54,472 bases of DNA from Jaapia argillacea MUCL 33604 (lineage: Eukaryota; Basidiomycota; Agaricomycetes; Jaapiales; Jaapiaceae), in assembly GCA_000697665.1 (NCBI GenBank), contig KL197757.1, positions 90,080-144,551 of the forward strand, in the 5' to 3' direction. The translations under genes were made by a program, and so were the position numbers. The notes under the pieces were generated by a model. The model did no database searches. It saw only the letters and a program-made list of their open reading frames with translations, and had not been told where the DNA came from. Shown here in pieces: positions 1 through 10,693 of this stretch. Every line of letters begins with the position of its first letter. Within the stretch, counting starts at the first letter, position 1.

Positions 1-103
1 GAAAGTTATGGGAATGCTGATGTAAGTATCTAGGGTTGTAGCCCCCATCTAGGAGATCCTAGAATGGGCACCCTTACCTCATTTGATACACCGTACCTCT
101 GGC

Positions 104-439
104 AAAATGCAAAAAGATTTCAAAACAGGACACTTTTGCATTTTGTATGGCTTGTAGCTGGTCAAGTAACAATGCTACAAGTAAGGTGGTTGTAGATTTG
201 GGTTCCCCTGCCTTCAGGCTATCCGATGACACCTATATTATATAAACTTCCAAATTTGGTAATTTCCACATTTGGAGTCTATCAGGGGCAACACACAAGT
301 TCTAGAATCACAGACTAGGCCACCATATCTCTTACAAGATGTAAAATGCAAAATGTTTTTGAAACACAACACTGTTATACTTTGTGCCTTGTAGCAGGTC
401 AACCAATGATGCTATAACCAATATGGTGACAGATCCAGG
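104..439. repeat. Diverged duplication, two copies about 239 bp apart
   Basis: Positions 104-202 and 343-439 are similar along their length. Both begin with an A-rich word containing AAAATGCAAAA, pass through a CTTGTAGC-GGTCAA block and end in a GTAGATTTGG or CAGATCCAGG-like block. The copies have drifted strongly and carry no convincing ORF. This is probably an old non-coding repeat whose family I do not recognise. Confidence 0.5.
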
Positions 440-2036
440 TAGGCCTAGGCCTAGGCTATCTATTCAGACCAACATATTCAAAAATTTTACATTGCAATAT
501 TCTACTTCCCATCTCCTTGACCATCTTTCACTGCCCTGCACCACTGGCTGCCCGATTACACAAACCCTCACCTCTGATAGACCGCCTACCCATACCACCT
601 TGTACTTTGAACAGTACCCAATTACATCACATCCAAGCTGATTTTATTTGATTTATATTGATTTAATTCCATTTGATACAATCCTTATAGGGCTGTCATG
701 ATGACCCCACAGTCTTGTAAAATGTTCATTGCAATTGTACAATATCCTACATCAACAAAGTACAATGAAGCTCCAGCGTATTGTACAAGAGAGTATTGTA
801 GAAATCTGTGGTGTGGTTTACAATCTTGCTGTGGTACCATAGGAGATGGACACTCTGGTTTATGAGATGTGTTCCAGTTATTGTATAAAGTAGGGCCAGG
901 ACCAGTGCTGGAACGCCCTTACACACAGACGATGATGCCACTAGTGATGGTATGGTGATTTGTATCAATCAGTGATATTAGTGCTCATAGTGATTATATC
1001 CAGTGAGTGGAGCCTCAGGAAAGCGTTGCAGACGAGAATCCCAAAACCCAGATGGGGAGGTGCCAGGAACTGAGGGGCATCACCAAGCCATGGTAGACAA
1101 TTTACAACACATTCAGAATCAGGAGATTAACTTTCTGCAGGACACTAAAACCCCCACGCAATCAACCTTCTCGAAGGGAAAAGGGAAGGAAGCCACTCCG
1201 ACTTGACCACTGCCAGAGTGGAAAGTTGGATGGTTGTCAGAGACCCAATCTTATTTTTCCATCACGCAGAAAAGGCCTTGTGGATACCGGCATTAAAGTT
1301 GTTGGAAATTGCTGAACCCTTGGGGATAAAGGGGATGCCTGTGAGTGTAATATCAATGTGATATTATGGGATTTAGTTCATGAAATTGTCCTAGGGTTTC
1401 TCAGATGGCGTTCAACCTGCCACCATGGAGGTTGATAGCAATGGTGAACCTGAGTCCGATTCCACTCTGGCCCTCCCTGGCACCTTCTCTATGTGTCGAC
1501 AAGTAACCCACTGCTCACCTGCAGCTGATGAATACCATGATTCAGGGGCAGACACAGATGATGAAGATGTTGCAACTGGCCCAGCTCCCTCAGGCTCAAA
1601 CCTCAACAGGTATCCAGTATGTCTTGGTATCTCTTTTCTATCATGTTCACCTTTGCTCAACCAACTCAAGAACCCCAGTGTTGCAAGTAAAGCAGATATC
1701 TGTGATCTAAACAAAACTCTTCATCAAGGCTTTGAAGCATTGTTGGCCTCCCATAAAGCAATGGGTGAAAACTTTGCCAAACTCATCGACTGAATGGAGA
1801 AATCAAAGATAGATGACTCCAACCAAATCTCATCTTCATCCTCAAGTAGGAAACCAAAGAGATGACGAAGCCATCAACGTTGCCTGCCAACAGCGGTGGC
1901 ACTTGCTGTGTGTTGTCTTTCATCTCCAAGTTGCAAGCACACAACGTGACCTATTATGAATTGACAGGATGTAGTTAGAATCCACCTCAATAACCTTCTG
2001 AAGGGTGCATCACCTTTAATCCCTACTGTCAATCCT
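440..2036. other. No recognisable gene; short decayed ORFs
   Basis: Only short ORFs are present. One at 1003-1206 (+) encodes a basic, Gln/Lys-rich peptide ending in a KGKGKEA stretch. One at 1425-1793 (+) encodes a 122-residue peptide with an acidic middle and a possible helical end. Neither matches a family I know. They could be the 5' part of the pseudogene that starts at 2037, but I could not connect the frames. Confidence 0.35.
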
Positions 2037-2838
2037 ATGGAGTCTTCTGCCTTTTCCGTTGCTTGGATGGCCTCCGACGGCACTGAAGTGGCATGTGAAG
2101 CAGACAGCTTCCACATTGATATCTTGGGCACTCCACGATCACCCTGGAATATTTCTGTGGGTCGTATCTTTGCTGCAACCCTGATTTCTGCTAATGGCTA
2201 TCCCAACACTGAAGATGTCATAGAACAAATTCAACATGCATTTGTGACAAGGATAAAGTCACTGCGGCGGGACTATCAAGTCTCACAACTGGGTCCAGCC
2301 CAAAAACAATAAGGGAGATCTCAACACAACCAATCTGAGCAGAAGATTAATGTGAGGGGCCCTTGTCAGTCATCTTTGTGCTGTCTAATGATTTGCAGCT
2401 CTTCCACTGTCGTCGCAACATTGCAAAGAAATATGATGGTCTTCGCCATCACGTAGCGATGCTTGACCGACTGGGGCCTGATGGCATGTCCAGTAACGAG
2501 TCAGAGGTGGATGCTCAAGGGAGAAACTATGTTGTCCAGCGACCCCTGTGGCGAGCACCAGAGTTGTGCCCTTGGCTTGGTATCTTTGACATCTTCCATG
2601 TGTACAATCACATGGCTGGGAATGGTGGGCTTGGTGACGGGGATCAATGTGGTGCAATTCCTCACCAAAGGCAATTCAGGAAAGATCATGTCAGTACATC
2701 AAGTTGAGCCCCAGGAGGTTTGCCAGTTGACGCATATAACATCAAGTGGCTGGTTGGGAAAACCAAGGTGTGGCTGGATAATGTTCTGAAACCCAACCCA
2801 AAACTGTATAATTTCGTGCATCTGCCCGATATTCATGT
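2037..2838 (+). pseudogene. Decayed copy of a multicopy Agaricomycete orphan family
   Basis: The first block (2037-2312) ends in a helical segment reading HAFVTRIKSLRRDY. After a break the second block (2363-2707) reads RRNIAKKYDGLRHHVAMLDR, then LGPDGMSSNESE, then RPLWRAPELCPWLGIFD. After a frameshift near 2700 the plus-strand frame continues with GLPVDAYNIKWLVGKTK and KPNKLYNFVH-like sequence up to a stop near 2840. This order (a basic helix, a DGMSSDE-type acidic hinge, a W-R-P block, then a GLPV-Y-W block with a Y-F-H ending) is one I know from highly repeated hypothetical proteins of Agaricomycetes. Its function is unknown. At least one frameshift and one gap in the frame make this copy non-functional. 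Confidence 0.55.
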
Positions 2839-2839
2839 G

Positions 2840-4087
2840 TAAGCCCATCCACTCAGGCCGATTGATATGCACCTGGATTGACCCTTTGAGTAGATTTGTG
2901 CAAGATAGGATTTCTTTGTTGCTTTTACGGTAGTGTGAAGTTTATTGGCTTCGTACATGCATGTCATCCAATTCCAAAATAAATATATTTTATTGCTTCT
3001 CAAGTCTGTCCATTCATCAATACCAACAGGATGGAGCCTCAAACCTCCATGACTTGCACACTAATGATCTCCCTTATCAATCCTTCATCAATGTTCCTCC
3101 TGATATCACTACAAATCCCCTTGCTGCTTCCTCAAAAAGAGAAACACACAGACTGGTAGACCAGAGCCTGCACACCAGCAGAGGGACTGAAGTGAGCTGA
3201 AAGATGTGATACAGGGTGAAACAGGACTCACAATGGCTTGTGGATACAAGGATCTGACTGCCATCACTCAACCTGTCGTGCATCTCCATGTTGTAGCCCC
3301 TACCCAATTGAAGACCCACAACTGCTGAATCCTATAATAGGATTGTTGCTCCGCATCAGTTGTCTGGTGTCCAACTCTGAATCCTGAAGCCACCTATTCC
3401 ATCCAACCCCATGGTCAATCAACAAACTATCATCCACCTGGTGATTGAACATCCCATATGACCACCTTTTCTGCATCAGATTGCCACCTCCAGGAAATGG
3501 AGAAGTATCAGGAGTGATATCAGTAGAGGGGTAGATGGAATGAGTGGAATGCATGGATGGACAGGCATGATAAAGTTCCTGCAGGTGCAGGGAAAGGATC
3601 TGCTGCAAACAACTGGGGTTGAATGTAAGGTTGGACTGAGTCATAGATTAAACAGTGTGATTACCGGGTGTCAGGACAAGGCAATTCAATTGAATGTACC
3701 TTATTCAGATCTTACTTAAATTTGAGCACCCCTCACTGTATTTACCCTGAGTATGCTGCCAGATGTTGAAGAGGAGGATATGGGTGGAGGAATTGGGCAA
3801 GTCCAATGTTGATGATATAATGGGTTGAAGGGTGAGGACACAGTTGTGGGCGTAACCATCCCACAGATGCCCCAGTACACCTAGTTTAGATGCTCTCTCT
3901 CATTCTTTCCTCATAGCTTTGAATCATCTCAGATCTGAATTTCTTAAGGCTTTGATCTTCTGCTTGGAGCGCTCTCCTGTGATTCTCTTGGAAACTGGAA
4001 GGATGCACAAGCCTCACCAAAACCTCATGGTGTCGTCGGTATCCCAAACACTGCCAACAATGCTGCAGCACTTTACTTTGTCCTCCC
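2840..4087. other. No recognisable gene
   Basis: The longest ORF here is 3300-3644 on the minus strand (114 residues, His/Ser-rich). It has no motif I recognise and no supporting splice sites. I see no clear repeat or RNA gene. Confidence 0.4.
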
Positions 4088-5712
4088 ATGGCAAAATATC
4101 AATGGGAGAAAAGTATCCCTGGCCATATTGATTCCATTAATGCCCTTGCCTTCTCCCATGATGGGCACTACTTTGCAAGTGGAGCTGACGATGGACTGCT
4201 TTGCATCTTCTCTTGGAGGAGCTATCATGAAGTTCGTCACTTTCAAGCAACATCTGTGATCACTACCATCATCTGGAATGAGTGCTTTGGTCACACTGTT
4301 ATTGCTGGTGATTGTTGTGGTGATATCCATACCATCAAGATTGGTGATGACCCAGTGAGAACTGTCCTTGACTTGGAAGCTAATACTGTGTTAACTTCAG
4401 AATTCGTTCAGGAAGAAGATCTTGAATGGACATAATCAGTTCCAGGTTCAATTCATTGCATGGCGTTGAACAGCATCATGCTGGTGGTTGGTTTTGGCAA
4501 CTCTGTCATCCTCGTTAAGCAAGGAACACTATGTGTGTAACTGCTGTCTCTACCCCTATTTGCAGCATTAACATCACTTGATACAGTGGCTTGGGACTAT
4601 CAAAAGACCCTTCCTGAACCACCCAAGTTCCCAGAACTTGATATCAACCTCCCCAGCAACATCATTAGACTTCCTTCCAGAGGAAGGGCTACTCTTGGTC
4701 ACTTATATCAAGCACGGAATTGTGTGAGCTTCCTTGGATTGCTCAATCTCTTCTGAACTAATCGCTGTTTCGTACACAGTGCTTGGAGTACAGATAGCCT
4801 TGAGGTGAGATGGCATATACGTCCACGTTCTTGTTGAATGTAAGCTCCTTTCTCCCGACCATCTATAATTGGTTGGTTGAGCTCTCATATTATTTAGCAG
4901 GGCTTTGTCTCTCTCACCGTGCTGGGATTCTATGGCTGTCACAAATCTATACAACAGAATCAACTGGTATTCTCTCAAAAGACAATCTTTTGCACCCAGC
5001 TCCTTTACCCACACAACTGTGCACCCGATCCGAGACAATGTGATCATCCTTATTATACATATTCATGATGGATCTGCAGTTCTTTGTGGAAGCTTGGGTG
5101 GCAGCTGTTGAATCATCAGCATTCATAGTGGGGACACAACTCAGATTCTTGAACATGATGATATGTACCTCATCTACGACTTTTTATGATTCTGGGACCA
5201 GCTGTTAATACTCCATAGCCCAGGATATTGTTCAAGCCGTGGTGTGTGTTACCATGATGATATCCTCCCTTCCTGACTTCCCAAGTAATTCAGGCATATT
5301 TGCAAATTCAGGGTCAGAATTACATCGTCACAGGAGTCTCTGAAAGGGCTTCTCAGAGTCTAATTTGAGTATGGGCCACAGCAAAAGAGCAAAGCGAACT
5401 TGTTGTCAGAGAGGTGCCCCCATCAACTACCCAGGTGATTTTACCATTACTCCTCTGTTTCCCTGGATGCTCATTGTCTTCTTCAATGCTTCTATGGACA
5501 AGACTTCATTTTCATGGGCCAATCTCTTATTCTTTATCCTCATTGCAGTCGCTGCAGCCCTATGGGCGCTATCCCACTCTTCGAAACCTGAGGTCACTTT
5601 TGCCTCATGGGCTGCAACAAGTTATCCAAATCTCCATTTGGAGGATCCAGAGGTCAATAACCCGCCATCCATTCAACAAGAAAGTCCTACCATCATTCAG
5701 CTAAATCATTAG
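4088..5712 (+). pseudogene. WD40-repeat protein, decayed
   Basis: The open part (4088-4435) carries a typical WD40 blade: HIDSINALAFSHDGHYFASG followed by ADDGLLCIFSW. A second, weaker blade reads ATSVITTIIWNECFG and then VIAGDCCGDIHTI. After the stop at 4433-4435, other frames continue the family. Around 4440-4540 the sequence reads GSIHCMALNS, and around 4610-4680 it reads EPPKFPELDINLP, a block common in fungal WD40 proteins. Near 5420-5610 a hydrophobic stretch (FFILIAVAAALWAL) would form a C-terminal membrane segment. Intact family members propose a scaffold role in protein-protein contacts. Here stops and frame changes break the gene. The extent to 5712 is an inference from order and spacing. 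Confidence 0.55.
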
Positions 5713-6482
5713 GAATCTGGGTTGCATCTAGTGGAACATTCGACTACAGTGTTGTGATTCAGTGTTCTTGGTAATTGTGAATGAAAGTGCTGTGTCAGAC
5801 ATTCATAATCTAAGAGTTGAGACATTGTGAGGTCAAGAGCTGAGGTATGATCAACAACCCAGTCAAGACATCAGGACATCATGAGTCAGGACATCGTGAT
5901 GTCGGGTGTTGAGTCAAATATGTGCTCCAATGGGTGCAGGGAGGAAATGGTGATGGCATTTAGAATTTGGTCCACCTTGGCTTCTTCATGCGTCCAGCAT
6001 GCCCTTTCTCAATTTGGGCGTGGAGTCCATGTGGATCAAATCATGACTCACATTCAGAATTTGATCCCTATTTGGGTGGTGAGCAAATGCTGATTGCCTC
6101 GTGGAACTCATACACAATGAAATCCGAGTTTGTGCAGCACACAAATCGTGAACAAATGGAGAGCAAGTTCTTAAATCAATCAGAGTGCATTCTCGATGAC
6201 CTTGGGGCGCACATACTGGATCGAACTCCCAATTTAAGCAGCCATTCAAATTGTGAATTGGTTCCAAAATTTGCTCTGAGGTCACATCCAGATGGCATTA
6301 ATACTGTGCCTGCTGGATAAATACGGATCTCATCATAGAGGACTTTGAGGGTGTGTTCACCATGGAACCGGGGGGGAAATAGTGGATGAAACTGTGATTT
6401 AATGAAGAGTTTCTTCATCATTTGCTTGGGCCACTCCCCATCATCAAGTTGTGTCTATAATTGGCATGAAATCACAATGAAA
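5713..6482. other. No recognisable gene
   Basis: Short overlapping ORFs occur on both strands (for example 5967-6320 + and 5986-6285 -), without motifs. A small cluster of CAGGACATC words lies at 5868-5900. The 3' end of the Harbinger transposase would be expected just left of 6483, but I did not find its C-terminal block. Confidence 0.35.
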
Positions 6483-7440
6483 TCAGCAATTACACTGGGC
6501 TTTGCCCGCAGTGCTTGCAGGTCTGCCATTATCTTCAATATAGTACTGGCTTGTTTTCACTGATGAAAGATAAACACACCTGACAGCTGCCCGTCCCCAC
6601 TCCTGGAGGTCATAGCGAACACCGCGGTATGGAACAAGCAGCAAGTTGCATATTCCAAACCCAGCATCAGCCAAATAGTATCTTCCTTCAGGAATTGCCA
6701 AGTCACACAGCCATGCATCATTGAAGATAGATGCATCTGCAGCTGATCCATCCCAGCCCATTGTGAGGTGCTGAAATATTGCATTGAATGAGCAACATGT
6801 GAGACAATTTTGGGTGATAGCTTCTTTCCGATTTTGGCAAGTTTCTCGCTCAAGTTGATAGGCAGCAATCAATTTGAGTGCCATCCATTGCACTGAGGGC
6901 ACTGCAGAAATACAGAAAGAATTTTGGGTTATTAGTGATTTTGGGAGGGACAGGACTGTCTGCAGGAGGGAGGTGGAGGTAGCAGGGGTAGAAGGGTGGG
7001 GATGAAAGAGCAATGAGAATACGGTGAAAGTAGCTGATGTAAATGTGAGGATATATACAAGAACATACAGATAGGAACATACTGTGATATAGTGTCATTT
7101 GCATGTTGAAAGTACTCACTGAGATGGTGAATTGACAGGCCAGTCATGGAAGCATACAGGAAAATTGCAAGCTGTTCCTCCAGGGACACATGAGTTGATG
7201 CTCTGAGGCCACATTCCTGTAGCACTGCTATCAACTGCTGAAAGACATGCAGTCACATCCCCAGCTCTGTTTTAATCCGGTCAGGATATCTGTGTATCAG
7301 CTCTTGGACCCAACTGTCCCCAGTTAGAATAGAAGTATGATAATCTTGTCTTCCAAGGATAGGAGTCAAGTATACAAGTGCTGTTGCCACAACCACATTG
7401 ATAACAACAGCTGCTGTGCTCTACAGTACACAACCATGGG
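6483..7440 (-). pseudogene. PIF/Harbinger-type DDE transposase (HARBI1-like)
   Basis: Reading leftwards from about 7440, the protein has a region reading YHTSILTGDSWVQELI and then RYPDRIKTELGM. An in-frame TGA (7253-7255) follows, where related proteins have arginine, and then HVFQQLIAVLQECG. The block HVSLEEQLAIFLYASMTGLS at 7150-7200 is the diagnostic Harbinger N-terminal helix. The first catalytic Asp lies in SAMDGTQID (near 6890, in a separate frame). A GWDGSAADASIFND block lies near 6750, and the third acidic block YYLADAGFGICNLLLVPYRG at 6640-6700. A pyrimidine-rich stretch at 6920-7020 separates the parts and may be an intron. The usual C-terminal LRNVIER block is not found. It would cut and paste DNA as a DDE nuclease, but this copy has a nonsense codon and looks truncated. 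Confidence 0.75.
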
Positions 7441-9241
7441 CAGACGAAGGAGGCATCACACTTATGTAACTACACTATAACATTGAGTCTCCCAGAGGTC
7501 CACCATCTTTTAGCCACATTCAAGAATCTGGGCAATAATCCAGGTCAAGAATCTTGGATTATTCTCTGCCAAACAGGGCCTAATATATTTCTCTTTGTAG
7601 CCATCACAGAGTATCACCAGGGTGATGGCTAGATAGTTCAATACTGTTTTAGTTGCTGACAAAACACACAGTTTTCTGCAAAGGACAGATTGCTGATAAA
7701 TCAGGTAGGAGGGGTGCCGCTGAGACGATTGACATAATGAATGAGGAGGAGGTGATTCAGGCTATTTGTTCAGTGGTCAGGACTATTGATCCCTGGCTAT
7801 TGGGTCAGTAGTTGGGGTAGGGTGGCATGTGGATATGTTGATTTGGACATATTTTCACTGTTCATCAGTAGAAGCAGGTGATCAGAGTCACTTACCGAGG
7901 CAGATGTCATGGCTCAGAGGTGTATCTGCTGTTTATCAGTATGGAAAGGCTGGGTATCAGGATTGAGGTGATTTTGTTGTTCATTAGGCTGGGGGGCTGG
8001 TCTTAGGACAATTATTGAAGTATATAAATAGCTCAGAGGGTTGGTTGTTCTGGCAATCCATTTCAATGTCAGTGGAGTTAGGCTTGGTGCATTCACATAT
8101 GTCTTGTAGCATCACCCATCCATCATAGAATGCTGATGCAATATTGCTGATGATAGAGCAAAATAACCAAAACCTGTGGAAGTCCAACTGTCCCATCAGT
8201 AGTACCCTTCCACAAGCCTTTGGTATGCTTAAGATGATCACAGTCCCAATGGCTGCTCCATGTCTGTCTGTCTGCTCTCTAAACTTGCTCTGAGAGGTGG
8301 GATAAATGATGATATTATACCAAATATAACATGATATATGGGTTTCTGAACATTGCATTTGGAGAGAAACATCATAGCCTTGTAGCATTGGGGCCATTAA
8401 GTAAGATTACCAACAAGGGACATCATATGGCGCTGCAGAAGCTGAACAATCAGCATAACAAGTTTCACACAGTTGACTGCCAGTCGAACTGCTTATTGAG
8501 GTTAGCCACAGGGATTGGAAACATGCAATTGGACAGGATTGGAGGCTGCTAATCAATGGCTCATTGAGCATTTTATTTTCAGCATTGAATCCGGTGTCAA
8601 GCCAAGTCCTCGGAACGGACTTGGCATATAATCATTCCAGTGATAATCTCCCTACAGGTGTGAGAACAGAGAAAAGCATTGCAATTGCCTAGCAAAAAAC
8701 AGTGTAATACAGTGTACTTGATCTCAGAGGCATCTATTCTTTCATGGGGTCCATGTGATACCTTTCAAGACCCTCATACAACTTCACTAACATCCCCCAG
8801 ACTTCAAAATACCTTGCTGTAACCTCTGGTTGGGCATGGTGATGAAAAAGTAGCCTGCAGAGTACATGCATCTGCATGCCATCAGTAAGGTGGGCTGAAA
8901 AGGAGTTTGGTTGAGACCCTGAATTTGGCCAAGAAGCCTGGATGGAGATTCTTGGGTGACACAAGTGGCTCTGGGTGTGAGACAGGTAGTGATGTCAGGA
9001 AGGGCCTCAATCTCCCTCAAGATATGATCCATCTTCAAGTGCTCATGGTCCCAGCACATGAAACAAATGTAAGGATGTAAGTGTCAGCAGTAGAGGAGGG
9101 TAGCTCACAACTGAAACCTGTCAGGGGTTCTCAGCACGCCACTGCTAGGTCATGAGGTCATGCTCCCAAGAGAAAGTGGTTCTGGGGTTTGAGGCAACAT
9201 GGGGTCGGAAGGTGTCTGGAACACCTTCGACACAAACCCAT
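7441..9241. other. Unassigned; short ORFs only
   Basis: ORFs at 7984-8397 (-, 137 residues) and 8787-9059 (-, 90 residues, starting MCWDHEHLKMDHILREIEA) are the longest. Neither carries a domain I recognise. The second lies directly downstream of the ORF split by solo LTR 1 and may be part of the same decayed gene. Confidence 0.35.
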
Positions 9242-10193
9242 TCAATTGAAAAGAGTGACAGTGGTTTGGGTGGTCTCCATAAACCAGGTGTGGGCAACAT
9301 CTACACCCCATTTGGTGATAGTGAGTGTCTTCCTCATGGCATGGAGCTGGGGACCATCTGTGAACCAGGAAAGAGTGTAGGTGTTATGAGCGCCTTAGCG
9401 TTAGCGTAAGGTAGCGAATAAGGCTTGTAAGTCTTTTGGATACTTCTTGCTAACTGGTACTCAGGCTACGATGTTGAAGAGTAGAGGATGACGAGGGAGG
9501 AGCGAACCGGTTGAAGGATACAACTAAAGCGCTGTATTGTTCAAGTGGACAAGCTACCGAATACAAAGTAGGTAGGTGTCCTTATATACTACAGGAACAA
9601 TGGAATATCGAACAATGTACTATAGACAATAACAAACTAGACAATGTCTAAGGACAATGATGAGCGAGTTAAAGTTCAGAACAATGACGACGAACAATGA
9701 AGATAGAACAATGAAGCAGAGAACAATGATGAGGCTGTACGAGGCTGTACAAGACGAGTCATTGGATGATATAAATAGTACAAGGTCCTAGATAAGATAA
9801 TGTCCGAGATAAGATAGGATAAGATAAGATAAGAGGAACGAATGCTAAGTATCATAGACAAGGGAAATGATACGAAAGCGAATGAAGTCTAATAAAAGAA
9901 TGAGAACAACAGTAAATCTACAAGTCCAGACGTGTTCACAACAGTAGGTGTTGTTTAATGCCCTCCTGCAAGCAAGGACCTTGGTGAACGGGGTATTGAT
10001 GGGCAAGATATATGCCTGTTGGTTGGACGGTAGAGCATCAAATGCCTCCCCAAACAAGACATCTAAACCACAATTGGCATTTGTCTACAGAATTGGTAAG
10101 CCACGTGGAATAACATTGGGGACAAAGTTGCTGACAGAAGTGACAGGAGAATGTGTGCTTCACCATGTATCACCTAGGACATGCCTCTCCTAA
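9242..10193 (-). pseudogene. Unrecognised ORF split by solo LTR 1
   Basis: On the minus strand the segment 10193-9949 reads through VLFGEAFDALPSNQQAYI and LPINTPFTKVLACRRALN. On the far side of the LTR the same frame continues as TLSWFTDGPQLHAMRKT and TKWGVDVAHTWFMETTQT until a TGA at 9242-9244. Removing the LTR and one 5-bp target copy rejoins the frame exactly, so the LTR landed in sequence that still reads as coding. Upstream there are an in-frame TGA and a TAG, so the gene was decaying or its introns are unrecognised. I do not recognise the family. Its upstream end lies within a few bases of the candidate Helitron 3' end at 10198. Confidence 0.45.
9382..9943 (-). mobile_element. Solo LTR 1 (562 bp), target duplication GTAGG
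   Basis: The element reads TGTTGTGAAC...GCTCATAACA on the minus strand. It is flanked by direct 5-bp copies of GTAGG at 9377-9381 and 9944-9948. No internal retrotransposon sequence or second LTR is attached, so it is a solo LTR left by recombination between the two LTRs of a full element. Comparison by eye with solo LTR 2 shows a single base difference over 562 bp, so the insertions are recent or have been homogenised. The 5-bp duplication and TG...CA ends fit a Ty3/Gypsy or Copia element. Confidence 0.93.
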
Positions 10194-10197
10194 GAGA

Positions 10198-10225
10198 CTA
10201 GTCAGGGAGTGGGCCAACAAGTGGC
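10198..10225 (-). other. Candidate Helitron 3' terminus (hairpin plus CTAG)
   Basis: On the minus strand a short hairpin GCCA-CTTGT-TGGC (10225-10213) is followed 11 bases later by CTAG at 10201-10198, and then by T. Helitrons end in a hairpin 10-12 nt before CTRR and insert between A and T. The stem is only 4 bp, so this is a tentative call. Confidence 0.3.
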
Positions 10226-10242
10226 AGGTATGATTCCCAAAT

Positions 10243-10692
10243 TTAGTTCCCCCTCCATCTTGTGTAAATTAGAGCAGTTGCATATTTACTATTCTTTTGA
10301 TTTAAATCATTTCTGTTAAATGTGGATATATGTCCTTCATAAATTGAGTTTTCACCTGTTACAATACCATTGTTGAACCATATATCTCCATTTGCCTGAA
10401 CAATTCTTGCATTGTAGTGAAAATTTCCAAAGTAAATTATACCTCGAAGACTCATTTCATCCTCAGCTGTTATCTTGATGTCTTTCTCAATCAGGGTATT
10501 ATGATGAGTATCATTTAAATCAAGGACCATTATGTCTGGAATTTTGTCATAGTCTATTTTTACTGTAGTTTTACCTGTGCATCTTGTTTTAATACACTGG
10601 GTAGAATTTTGATGAAATATAGTTTGTATCCATGTTGTAGATGGATTAATGTTATTTGCACTATTTAATAAAGGATTACAAATGACAACCAT
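10243..10692 (-). pseudogene. USP-like (ubiquitin-peptidase-like) segment joined to Helitron helicase
   Basis: This 149-residue ORF reads MSLRGIIYFGNFHYNARI, then DIWFNNGIVTG, and ends in KYATALIYTR. The order (a beta strand with an L-G-I-I-Y-F-G block, an H-Y/F-x-A-R-I block, then a W-x-x-x-G block) resembles the C-terminal His box region of ubiquitin-specific peptidases and matches a protein type I know beside fungal Helitron genes. The N-terminal half has a small Cys cluster (QCIKTRCTGK) and a PDIMVLDLN strand. No catalytic Cys box is visible, so it is a fragment. It begins exactly where the upstream helicase stops after the block WNMPHSLTEH and lacks its last motifs. It may be a captured host exon or a fused domain. 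Confidence 0.4.
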
Positions 10693-10693
10693 G

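Noticed and set aside
9676-9861. Identical ORFs inside LTR 1 and LTR 2 (also 25236-25421)
   Set aside because: They lie fully inside the LTR promoter region, consist of the GATA and ATTGT repeats in translation, and are not kept in LTR 3.
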